From: Oribacterium sp.
GTDB taxonomy: Bacteria > Bacillota_A > Clostridia > Lachnospirales > Lachnospiraceae
Reading direction: 5' to 3'
NCBI GenBank assembly: GCA_004554245.1
Contig: SFND01000021.1
Coordinates: 1-64,000, forward strand
Length of the DNA: 64,000 nt
Shown one piece after another: positions 1 to 7,616 of this stretch (position 1 is its first letter; every line of letters starts with the position of its first letter). A model generated the notes under the pieces. It searched no databases. It saw only the letters and a list, made by a program, of their open reading frames with translations, and was not told the DNA's origin. The position numbers were made by a program, and so were the translations under genes.

Positions 1-15
1 TTGCCTGCCGGAAGT

Positions 16-324
16 TTACTTCTCTTCCTTCAGTTCCTGGTCGGTTTCCGCCATGGCCTTCTCGGCATCGAGCTGGGCGTCGGTCGCAGCCATCGCCTGC
101 TGCGCCTTCGTCTTCGGGTCGAAGGCGTCTGCGGCGTCCTGCTCGGACTGCTTCGACGCATTTTTGATATCCTTCAGGTACACGCCGAGATTTGCCTTCA
201 CGGAATCGATATAGGCACGGCGAAGCATCGCCTGCTCGGCCTTCTCCTCCTCACTAAGGCCGCTGCCCTCCTTCGACTTATGATAAAGCTCATTGATACG
301 CCTGATATCCTGCTCTGTAACCAT
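16..324 (-). CDS. DUF896 (UPF0291) family protein
   Basis: A 102-residue cytosolic protein. The first ~55 residues match the small two-helix DUF896 fold seen in Bacillus YnzC (EQDIRRINEL, then LSEEEKAEQ, then RRAYIDSVKANL). The family has no settled biochemical role; some members sit in SOS-regulated operons, but no LexA-linked neighbour is visible here. The C-terminal ~45 residues are a low-complexity Ala/Asp/Gln/Lys tail that makes the protein longer than the ~77-residue Bacillus form. Its ATG overlaps the proB stop codon by one base (TAATG), so translation is probably coupled to proB. Family assignment is firm; function unknown. Confidence 0.85.
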   Translation of the reverse strand: MVTEQDIRRINELYHKSKEGSGLSEEEKAEQAMLRRAYIDSVKANLGVYLKDIKNASKQSEQDAADAFDPKTKAQQAMAATDAQLDAEKAMAETDQELKEEK

Positions 325-1202
325 TATGCATTCTCCTCACTCTCGAGATACTGTACGAGATCAAAATCCTTATTTTCATGTGCTGCGAACAGCGTGCCGA
401 CATTCTCTCCCTCGAGAATCTCCGTGATCACATCCGCACTCGTGAAGCGCGCGATCACCATATCCGCACCACTGTCCGTCGAAATCCGTGCCGCCGCGAG
501 CTTCGCACTCATGCCCCCGGTGCCGACATTGGACCCGCTGTCCGACTTCCCCATCTCGAGGATGTCCGCATTGATCTCCGGAATGAACGGGATAAACTCC
601 GCATCCGGATTCTTCTTCGGGTCGTCCGTGAAGAGACCATCGATATCCGACAGCAGAATCACCAGATCCGCATGCACCACGGCACCGACGATCGCCGCCA
701 GCTGGTCATTATCCCCGAAGGACTCGACCTGATTGATCTCCGACGTCGACACCGTATCGTTCTCATTGACGACCGGCACTGTGCCAAGATTCAGCAGCTC
801 GAGGAAGGTGTTCGTCGCATTCATACGCGAACGCGGATCGAGCATGATGTTCTTCGTCAGCAGCACCTGCGACGCGATCACACTGTACTCCGAGAAAATC
901 TTCTGGTAGGTCATCATGAGACGCGCCTGCCCGATCGCCGCGAACGCCTGCTTCTCCGCCATGCTCCGCGGACGACGATGCATCCCGATCACACTCCGCC
1001 CCGTCGCGATCGCACCCGACGACACGAGGATCACATCCTTCCCCTCCGCATTCAGATCCGAAATCACACGCACCAGCTTCTCGATCTTCCGAAGATCCAG
1101 ACTCCCCGTCTCCTTGTGGGTGATGCTCGCGGACCCCACCTTAATCACGATCCGCTTCTTATTTTTTAAACTTGCTCTCATCTCATGATTCGTTTTTTCC
1201 AT
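324..1202 (-). CDS. proB: Glutamate 5-kinase (short form, no PUA domain)
   Basis: Phosphorylates L-glutamate with ATP to give gamma-glutamyl phosphate, the first step of proline synthesis, in the cytosol. An amino-acid-kinase fold is visible: KRIVIKVGSASIT near residue 15, LVSSGAIATG near 60, VNENDTVS near 145, FGDNDQLAA near 162, LLSDIDGLFTDDP near 180 and GTGGMSAKLAAA near 225. At 292 residues it lacks the C-terminal PUA domain of the ~367-residue E. coli enzyme, as in several Firmicutes. proA, the usual partner, is not in the window and may lie beyond position 1. Stop codon overlaps the DUF896 start. Confidence 0.95.
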   Translation of the reverse strand: MEKTNHEMRASLKNKKRIVIKVGSASITHKETGSLDLRKIEKLVRVISDLNAEGKDVILVSSGAIATGRSVIGMHRRPRSMAEKQAFAAIGQARLMMTYQKIFSEYSVIASQVLLTKNIMLDPRSRMNATNTFLELLNLGTVPVVNENDTVSTSEINQVESFGDNDQLAAIVGAVVHADLVILLSDIDGLFTDDPKKNPDAEFIPFIPEINADILEMGKSDSGSNVGTGGMSAKLAAARISTDSGADMVIARFTSADVITEILEGENVGTLFAAHENKDFDLVQYLESEENA

Positions 1203-1225
1203 AACACTCCCGAGAACTGAAATAT

Positions 1226-1292
1226 TCTATGATTCATTTCAGACAGACGCCTCGGAGTACTGTGTTTCTGCTGCCATCCCTCCGAGGCGTCG
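1226..1292. repeat. Solo half-module of the telescoping palindrome family
   Basis: Between the FAD-dehydrogenase stop (1330) and the proB start (1202). Contains CTCGGAGTACTGTGTTTCTG, nearly identical to the right arms of the large palindromes at 9071-9300 and 13259-13498. Here there is no matching left arm; instead the sequence closes on itself with an 11-bp stem (GACGCCTCGGA with TCCGAGGCGTC). It may act as a 3' hairpin for the gene above it. Confidence 0.6.
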
Positions 1293-1329
1293 AACGAAAA
1301 TAAAAAACAAATAATGGAATATTCTATAA

Positions 1330-2967
1330 TTAATTATACGACTTGACAAGTGCTTCCGCGGCTTTCATGCCGTCCATCGCCGCGCTCATGATACCGCCCG
1401 CATAGCCGGCACCCTCGCCGCACGGATAGAGCCCCCGGATGTTCGAACAGAAGTCCTCACCTCGCGGAATCCGCACCGGACTCGAGGTCCGCGCCTCGAT
1501 GCCACAGAGCAGCGTATCGTCCTGCGCGAAGCCATGCAGCTTATGCTCGAAGCTCTCCATCCCCTCGATGAAGGTCTCGTTAAACTCATTGAGCGCCGCA
1601 TAGGACGAGTCCGCCGGAAAACGGAACAGCCCGTTCAGCCGACTGTAGCCGTACTGCCCCTTGATTTCAGGGCGAATTCGCCCGACCGTTTTTTCGGTGG
1701 TTTCGCGGTCCGCCTTGAAATCCCCGTAGGTCTGCACCGGCACACGGCCATCTAGCAGCTGGTATGCCCGCTCCTCCAGCGTCCGCTGCAGTGCGATGCC
1801 GCCGAGCGGATGGGCCGCCCCGTCATAATCCGTCTTCCGGATCGACACGATGATGGCAGCATTGGCGTTCTTCCCGTCCCGGGCATGGTAGCTCATCCCG
1901 TTCACGCAGAGACGCCCCGGCTCCGACGAGCTGTTCACGACATAGCCGCCCGGACACATGCAGAAGCTGTAGACACCACGCCCGTTCTTCGCACTCGTGT
2001 GCGTCAGCTTGTAGGCACCCGGCCCGAGCGCCCGCCGCGTCTCCGCATCCACCGCACCATAGAGATCCGCATCGATCATCGCCTGCGGATGCTGTACACG
2101 AAAGCCCATCGCGAAGTCCTTCGCCTCCATGTGGAGACCGGCTGCGTAGAGCTCCTCATAGCTGTCGCGCGCCGAGTGACCGATCGCGAGGATGATCTTC
2201 CGATCCTTGTCCCGCACCGGATCATACGTAAACTTCGTATGGAAGTGAATCTCACCGCCGAGCGCCTCGATCTCATAGCGAATTCCGCGCACGACATCGA
2301 CGAGACAGTCCGTCCCGACATGCGGCTTCGCGTCGATGAGGATGGAGGGATCTGCCCCATAGCCGACGAACAGATTCAGGATGAAACGACTGCGCCCATC
2401 CGGATCCTTCGTCAGCGTGTTCAGCTTTCCGTCGGAGAATGTTCCAGCGCCGCCCTCACCGAACTGCGGATTCGAGTCCGGCTTCAGCTCGCCTGTCGCC
2501 CAGAGACGCTCGACATCCTCGACACGCTCCTCGACCGACGCACCACGCTCATACACGATCGGATGCATCCCGGCACGCGCGAGGATCAGCGCCGCAAACA
2601 TCCCAGCCGGACCGAAGCCCACGACCACCGGACGATGCGCCTCCTCCCGGAAGTAGTCACGCCGAGGCACGTTCCCGATCTTCTCACCGAGCTCCGGCGC
2701 ACGATACTCGACCCGCTCGCCCATCTGGACATCCCGGTTCCGAAGCCGCTTCACCAGCTTCTCCTCCGCCCGAAGACCACCCTCCAGCTCCACCAGCAGC
2801 GTATAACTGAAGAAAATCTCCGGCCGCTTCCGCGCATCGATCGACCGCCGCAGCACCTCCAGCGTCGCGATCTCCGCCGGCTTCACCCCCAGCAGCTTCG
2901 CACACTGAAGCCGCAGCATCTTTACCGACGCCGTCACCGGAAGCTTCACCTGATTCACCTTAATCAT
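1330..2967 (-). CDS. NAD(P)/FAD-dependent dehydrogenase (COG2509 type)
   Basis: A 545-residue flavoprotein of the uncharacterised FAD-dependent dehydrogenase family. After an ~85-residue N-terminal domain comes the Rossmann FAD motif VVVGFGPAGMFAAL with its acidic end VYERG, then a long family-typical stretch NPQFGEGGAGTFSDGKLNT, and the C-terminal FAD-contact segment YPCGEGAGYAGGIMSAAMDG. Substrate is unknown. I chose the ATG at 2967 (MIKVNQVKL) because AGGAG lies five bases upstream; an in-frame upstream start at 2994 has no such site. It stands alone, with a 1.3-kb non-coding region upstream. Confidence 0.85.
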   Translation of the reverse strand: MIKVNQVKLPVTASVKMLRLQCAKLLGVKPAEIATLEVLRRSIDARKRPEIFFSYTLLVELEGGLRAEEKLVKRLRNRDVQMGERVEYRAPELGEKIGNVPRRDYFREEAHRPVVVGFGPAGMFAALILARAGMHPIVYERGASVEERVEDVERLWATGELKPDSNPQFGEGGAGTFSDGKLNTLTKDPDGRSRFILNLFVGYGADPSILIDAKPHVGTDCLVDVVRGIRYEIEALGGEIHFHTKFTYDPVRDKDRKIILAIGHSARDSYEELYAAGLHMEAKDFAMGFRVQHPQAMIDADLYGAVDAETRRALGPGAYKLTHTSAKNGRGVYSFCMCPGGYVVNSSSEPGRLCVNGMSYHARDGKNANAAIIVSIRKTDYDGAAHPLGGIALQRTLEERAYQLLDGRVPVQTYGDFKADRETTEKTVGRIRPEIKGQYGYSRLNGLFRFPADSSYAALNEFNETFIEGMESFEHKLHGFAQDDTLLCGIEARTSSPVRIPRGEDFCSNIRGLYPCGEGAGYAGGIMSAAMDGMKAAEALVKSYN

Positions 2968-3280
2968 AAAAACTCCTTTATTCAAACGCCTCAAATGAGA
3001 GGCACTGATTCACCGTTCAGAACCCACCATCGCAGGCAGCGCTCCGGGGAGCTCCACTCCGACCATTAACAAAACACTGCCATCATAACACAAAACAGGA
3101 GAAATACGAAATCATAGTAACAGTCCATCCCCCTGGCTCTCCATGGAAGTTTGAGGCTGCTCCTCATTCGCCCACCCCATAGGATTCGTGGATGACTATA
3201 CGTTCTGGTCCCACCCCCGCTCATGAGGAGCCCTCAAACTTCTGGCAACCCGGGCGAAAAAGATGAAAATCGATGGTTTC
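2968..3280. other. Non-coding leader region with a large hairpin
   Basis: No credible gene. On the minus strand it lies upstream of the FAD dehydrogenase. Its main structure is an imperfect ~20-bp inverted repeat, 3145-3166 against 3223-3242 (GAAGTTTGAGG...CTCCTCAT with ATGAGGAG..CTCAAACTTC), enclosing ~55 bases. A weak promoter-like TATGAT lies between that hairpin and the gene. No known riboswitch was recognised. Confidence 0.45.
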
Positions 3281-3682
3281 ATCTAATAACTGGCGGATTA
3301 TGAAATAGTGGATAATATTAACATCGTTTATCATTTTAGCGCACGATGCTAAGATATCCACTATTTCATAATCGGGCAAATATTGGATAGTTTTCCGTAA
3401 AATCAGGCATACGCATATATGCGTACCATCCAATCTACCTGGATTTTTCAAATAGTGGATATGTATTTCGGGCTTCTAAGAAGAATTTCCATAAGCGTAT
3501 ATCCAATATACCTTCATTTATAAAATACTGGATACTCGATCCCGGATTCCTCTTGTAAAATAAGGCTTTTCATATCCAGCATTTTCAAAATCGATTAAGA
3601 GTGGATATTTTCCAGCCTTCCTCTATTATTCCAGTTCAAAAACATATCCAGTATTTTCAAAATCAAGCCATATTGGATAGGA
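3281..3682. repeat. Phased array of six 36-bp dyad repeats
   Basis: AT-rich block in a GC-rich neighbourhood. Six units start near 3280, 3355, 3427, 3500, 3573 and 3645. Each begins TATCCA and ends TGGATA (the first unit is degenerate), and in all six the distance from TCCA to TGGA is exactly 27 bases. Read in one orientation the consensus is TATCCA(C/G)TATTT, then (T/C)A(T/A)AAATC, about six variable bases, then TATTGGATA. Units 2, 5 and 6 are in the plus sense; units 1, 3 and 4 are inverted. Period is 72-75 bp. Intervening 35-38 bp are mostly unique, although two share GTAAAAT.AGGC. Units 1 and 2 contain a perfect 19-bp inverted repeat (3296-3314 and 3355-3373). Confidence 0.8.
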
Positions 3683-3952
3683 CATGCCCTAGTTTGGACC
3701 TGGAGCCCCTCTTACCGTTACCCCATCATACCTGTTATTCACGGTTTTGATACAGCCTCACCCGCTCGGCCTGAAACAGGCGCCGATTATTTGTTTGCCT
3801 GCATGGGGCGGGCCGATATGTGAGTAGATAAAAGATGTACGCCGGGGGTGGGCAGGCAAACGAGAAGAGGCGCCCCGGGTAAGCGCCCCCAAAAACCAGC
3901 TGGATTTAGAAAGAAACCCGGCTGAACTGCTACAAATTATAGACACGTAGCA
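3683..3952. other. Non-coding stretch with a 10-bp inverted repeat
   Basis: No gene supported. A GTTTGCCTGC / GCAGGCAAAC inverted repeat (about 3792-3801 and 3851-3860) encloses ~50 bases and is flanked by GGCGCC on both sides, so a structured RNA is possible. I recognise no known class. Confidence 0.3.
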
Positions 3953-4257
3953 GGCTGGAGGACAGGCAGCGGAAAACCTATGCACGATCACAAATAAGCC
4001 GGAGGACAGACATCGGAAACCATATGCCGAGGACGTGTAAATTCAAAACAGGACCCCTTAGAAACACTTGGAGTAATTTTTCCTCAGCACTCCTTCCAAC
4101 GCCGGGTTTTCATAAAGAAAACCCGGTGATTGGAAGGAGCCTAGTGTTTCTTAGGGGTCCTGTTTTAGAATTTACCGCCGCAGGGCGTACTGTGTTTCCG
4201 ATGTCTGCCCTCCGGCTGTTTGCCGTACTGCGTTTCCGCTGCCTGCCCTCCGGCCAC
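3953..4257. repeat. Telescoping palindrome, copy A
   Basis: About 305 bp, almost entirely self-complementary. Core hairpin: stem from CTCCTTCCAA and CCGGGTTTTC around a 5-base loop, 4090-4139. Next stem: AAACAGGACCCC with GGGGTCCTGTTT, plus GAAACACT with AGTGTTTC. Outer arms hold two tandem copies of a CGGAAA(C).CATATG / CAGTACG module on each side (3953-4040 and 4175-4257). It lies 11 bases downstream of the stop codon of the solute-binding lipoprotein. Stem bases differ from the other copies but remain paired. Confidence 0.9.
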
Positions 4258-4268
4258 TGTTTATTTTT

Positions 4269-5567
4269 TTAGGAGTTTCCCTGCAGCTGCGCGTTGATCT
4301 CCGCCGCGCACGCCTCCAGGCTCTCCTTCCCATATAAATACTTATCCGCCGTGTTCTTGAAGGCATCCATCACGGTCGACGATTCCAGCTGCGGAATCAT
4401 GATCGCGTTTTCATCCTGCATCTCCCTGATCTCCTGCGCCGCCGCATACTCGAGCGAATCCAGCTGCCGCGAGCTCTTCAGCGCATCCAGCGCCCGCTCC
4501 GAAATCGGTACCCCCTTCTCCGTTCCCTGCAGCCGCGCCATATCTGCGTCGTTGATGAGGAAGTTCAGGAAGCGCGCCGCCTCCTTCGGGTGCTGCGTCG
4601 TCGCACTGATCGCATAGAGCGTCGCCGGCTTCGTGTACCAGCCGCTGCGAAGCGCCCCCGGCTCCATGATGTTGTTCCCGATGACGACATTGACCCCGGA
4701 CTTAGAGAGCTCCGCGCAGTAGCGCGTCGCATCACTCGCCCAGCAGCCGGCTCCTGCCGTCGTCCCGTTTTCGAAATCCGTCGCGTCGAAATCCTCGACC
4801 CGCGGAATGACCTTCTTCTCCAGCAGCTGCTTATAGAAGTCGAGGATCTCCACCCAGTCCTCCGCTGTTCCGCAGTAGCTTCCATCCGCCGTGAACAGCA
4901 CCCGGCCCGTCGTCTGCTCGAAATGCGCAACGAGGCACAGAAACAAATGCTTCTTCACCATGCCGATCGGATAGATCCCATCCTTCGACATCTGCTCCGC
5001 CGCCTGGAAAAGATCATCCCAGGTCTCCGGGATGTCGAGCCCATAGCGGTCATAGACATCCTTGTTATAGAAGAACACCGACATATTGTAGGCGATCGGG
5101 ATCGCATTCAGATGCCCGTTCACCGTACCGAGTGCGAGATCCACCTCCGTATAGCGGCTGAGATCCAGCACATCCGTCAGGTAGTTGAGGTTATAGTAGC
5201 CTGTCCCATCCGGCGAGTAGGTATGCAGCCAGGAATAGTTGATCTGCATGACGTCTGCGTTCGTATGGCTCTTCATGAACACCTGATTGCGCGTCTCGTA
5301 GCCGTCCCACACACCATAGGTGTGGTTCACACGGATGTCCGGATTCTTCTCCTCGAAGACCTGGATACCGGTCAGCGTGTACTGGTGGCGTGCGTCATTT
5401 CCCCACCAGGCGTAGGAAATCGCCGTCTGCTCCGTATCCTGCCGGTAGATCGTCTGCGTGCCCTCACCGAGCACGCGCTGGTGCCAGAAGCTGCAGCCAC
5501 CGGTGCTGAGGGCCAATGCTGAGATCAGGGTGCATGCCAGTAATTTTTTCCATGCGATTTTTCTCAT
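4269..5567 (-). CDS. Extracellular solute-binding lipoprotein (ABC family 1, sugar type)
   Basis: A 432-residue secreted lipoprotein. Signal peptide with lipobox LSTGGC, Cys at residue 25. The body resembles carbohydrate-binding family 1 proteins (YAWWGNDARHQ start, the VFFYNKDVYDRYGLDIPETWDDL segment, late HPKEAARFLNFL). No permease or ATPase gene is nearby. Instead it starts 14 bases after the stop of a membrane GGDEF protein, so the pair is probably one operon. I infer that it may present a sugar ligand to the sensor domain of that cyclase rather than serve import. It could also deliver to a transporter encoded elsewhere. Confidence 0.85.
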   Translation of the reverse strand: MRKIAWKKLLACTLISALALSTGGCSFWHQRVLGEGTQTIYRQDTEQTAISYAWWGNDARHQYTLTGIQVFEEKNPDIRVNHTYGVWDGYETRNQVFMKSHTNADVMQINYSWLHTYSPDGTGYYNLNYLTDVLDLSRYTEVDLALGTVNGHLNAIPIAYNMSVFFYNKDVYDRYGLDIPETWDDLFQAAEQMSKDGIYPIGMVKKHLFLCLVAHFEQTTGRVLFTADGSYCGTAEDWVEILDFYKQLLEKKVIPRVEDFDATDFENGTTAGAGCWASDATRYCAELSKSGVNVVIGNNIMEPGALRSGWYTKPATLYAISATTQHPKEAARFLNFLINDADMARLQGTEKGVPISERALDALKSSRQLDSLEYAAAQEIREMQDENAIMIPQLESSTVMDAFKNTADKYLYGKESLEACAAEINAQLQGNS

Positions 5568-5581
5568 CCCGTCTCACCACC

Positions 5582-7039
5582 TTACGAAACATAGTTCGGA
5601 CGCGCCTTTCCGCTGCGCTTCGCCTCATAGAGGGCACTGTCTGCACGCTTATAGACGTCCTCGAAATGATATTTTCCCTTATCCATCAGATAGATGCCGG
5701 AGCTCACGGAAATCTGGCAGATATCCCGTTCCTTCTCGAACTCCCGCTTGAAGCAGTTATAGAGATGATGGATCTCGTCATGCGCCATCTCGTTCGCCTC
5801 CTCGAAGGAAAGTTCCGGATAGTTTCGGTAGATGGCGAACTCATCACCGCCCATACGTCCGATCAGCACATTCTCGGTGAAGGCATTCTGGAGCAGCTTC
5901 GCCATTCGGATGATGACCTCATCCCCGACACTGTGGCCGAGCTGGTCGTTCACCTTCTTGAAGTTATCGAGATCGAGCATGATGAAGCTGCTCACCTGCG
6001 TTTCGGAAACCGCAGCGATCTCGTTCGTGACGAAGCTCTCGAAGGAAGCTTTATTCAGAAGTCCGGTCATGAGATCATGACTCGCCTTATCATTCAAGTC
6101 GGTTACGATGCCGGATACTGAACGGTTAAATACGGTATAGACGAAGATACCGCCGAGGATCAGCACACAGCAGATGCAGGCGACGATCAAGATCGTCTTC
6201 TGCGCGGCGATGGAATTTTCACGTGTCATCGACTCCACGGAAATCGTACAGATGACGTGCCAGCCGTTCTGGCAGCTATCCTTCGTCACGAGATACTCGC
6301 TGTCCATTACGCTGCCGCTCTCGACACCACTCAAAAGCGATACGATATGCTCCGGAAGCCTGGAGGAAACCTCATCCTGACGGCTCGAGTACAGGATCTG
6401 GTCGTCTGCATTGACCAGACGTACCGTCATATCGTTCAGTGCCTTCGGGAGCTCGAACACACTCTCGAGCTCGCGGTTATAGATGGACGCCACGACGAGC
6501 GCATGCGGATTCAGACGCTTCGTGTAGTAGAGACGGTCATAATTTCCGTTGATGCCGAAGGACCAACCGTCCGACGTCTGCGGATTCTGTATGGTCTTCG
6601 CGAAGGTCTCATACATGCCGCCCTTCGGGAACATCGCCTTCGTCACCTGTGAGATCCAGCCGATCGTGCTTTCATCACTGTAGATGATGCCGAAATCCGA
6701 GAAGTTCTCCATGATCCCGAGATCGACGATCTTCTCGTTGATGGCCTTCTCCCGCTGCAGCTTTTTATAATCATCAAGCGTCGTATCCAGCGGATCATAG
6801 CCATAGTACTCCTCACTGGAAAAAAGGAGGGCCGCCTTCTGCTGAACCTCCCGGATATAACTATCGATATTCAGTTCCAGCTGCTTCGAATTCGCCGACA
6901 CCAGCACCGACACCTGCTGCCGCAGGGTCGTATTCGAGCTGGACAACGTAAGACCCGTCACGACGATCGCCACCATCAGGATACCGAGCGAAAAGATGAT
7001 GGTCATCGTCAGCTGGATCTTATGCAACATTTTGTTCAC
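5582..7039 (-). CDS. Membrane diguanylate cyclase with extracytoplasmic sensor
   Basis: Predicted to make c-di-GMP from two GTP. Residues ~11-33 form a transmembrane segment, ~35-275 an extracytoplasmic domain that looks like a Cache sensor, ~280-303 a second membrane segment, and ~330-480 a GGDEF domain with an intact GRMGGDEFAIY signature. The inhibitory I-site (RxxD five residues before GGDEF) is absent: those positions read TENV, so product inhibition by this site is not expected. Start is a GTG at 7039 behind GAGGGGAG. It is followed by the sugar-binding lipoprotein gene. Its product may feed the PelD receptor encoded in this window. Confidence 0.9.
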   Translation of the reverse strand: MNKMLHKIQLTMTIIFSLGILMVAIVVTGLTLSSSNTTLRQQVSVLVSANSKQLELNIDSYIREVQQKAALLFSSEEYYGYDPLDTTLDDYKKLQREKAINEKIVDLGIMENFSDFGIIYSDESTIGWISQVTKAMFPKGGMYETFAKTIQNPQTSDGWSFGINGNYDRLYYTKRLNPHALVVASIYNRELESVFELPKALNDMTVRLVNADDQILYSSRQDEVSSRLPEHIVSLLSGVESGSVMDSEYLVTKDSCQNGWHVICTISVESMTRENSIAAQKTILIVACICCVLILGGIFVYTVFNRSVSGIVTDLNDKASHDLMTGLLNKASFESFVTNEIAAVSETQVSSFIMLDLDNFKKVNDQLGHSVGDEVIIRMAKLLQNAFTENVLIGRMGGDEFAIYRNYPELSFEEANEMAHDEIHHLYNCFKREFEKERDICQISVSSGIYLMDKGKYHFEDVYKRADSALYEAKRSGKARPNYVS

Positions 7040-7225
7040 GCGTGATACTCCCCTCTATATCGCGAAACACTCATCAGACAGAGTACTAAAACCCGGACAT
7101 TTACAGTGCATGTTTGATCCTATTACAACAAATCATGTACCCGATCACTAAATTTTATAAATATTTTACTATTAATTTTAAATATACGCAAGATTTACGA
7201 CTGCGTTTCACGAAAAATACAGACA
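7040..7225. other. AT-rich leader upstream of the GGDEF gene
   Basis: No gene. Strikingly AT-rich at 7130-7200, which suits a promoter region; a candidate TTGCGT with 17-base spacing to TAAAAT can be read on the minus strand, but it is weak. No c-di-GMP riboswitch was recognised. Confidence 0.35.
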
Positions 7226-7616
7226 GCAGCGTGACTGTTCAGACAAGGGGACCAGGCGGGGCGACAACGGAGGCCATACGTAGAGACCGTGTGAAATCAA
7301 GCCGGGTCCCCTTAGCGGCACTTGGTAAATATCCATGCGCCTTTGGCGCATGGATGCCCCCGGGCGGCGAGGCCGTTTTGCCACCAAGGTGGCAAAATCA
7401 AGCGACGATGCCCGCGCCGTAGGCGCATCTAATGGCATCGTCTCCTTGTCTGTTTTCCTTAGCACCCTCTGTCAACGCTGAGTTTTCATCAGGAAAACTC
7501 AGCGATTGCAGAGGGCCTAGTGCCGCTTAGGGTCCCCGGCTTAGATTGAACCGGTCTCGTAGTACTGTGCCTCCGTTGTCGTCCCGCCGGGCCCCCTGTC
7601 TGAACGGTCACACTGC
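7226..7616. repeat. Telescoping palindrome, copy B, with extra hairpins
   Basis: About 390 bp, the longest copy. The outermost arms (GCAG.GTGAC.GTTCAGACA type, 7226-7245 and 7597-7616) run over the stop codon of the BaiN-like gene (7608-7610). Then come the CAACGGAGGC...GAGACCG module, the AAGCCGGG / GCGGCACT stem, and the CTGAGTTTTC core hairpin. Between the left GCGGCACTTGG and the core lie ~115 extra bases absent from other copies, made of three more hairpins: 7331-7355 (ATCCATGCGCC stem), 7376-7397 (TTTTGCCACC stem) and 7407-7439. Confidence 0.9.

Noticed and set aside
3221..3451. Possible 76-residue gene on the minus strand
   Set aside because: It is a by-product of the AT-rich dyad repeats; no family, no ribosome site, and the frame is not kept across the other units.
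3281..3682. CRISPR array
   Set aside because: Repeat length (~36) and pitch (~72) look right, but units are divergent, occur in both orientations, two intervening segments share sequence, and no cas gene is present. I report it as a phased dyad array instead.
3758..3991. Possible 77-residue gene on the minus strand
   Set aside because: Overlaps palindrome copy A, odd composition, no ribosome site or known domain.
7040..7225. c-di-GMP riboswitch upstream of the GGDEF gene
   Set aside because: No recognisable class I or II core motif; only an AT-rich leader is seen.
7226..7616. Palindrome copies as ordinary rho-independent terminators
   Set aside because: They are far larger than terminators, nested, and lack a T tract after the outer or core stems. 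A role in 3'-end formation remains possible.
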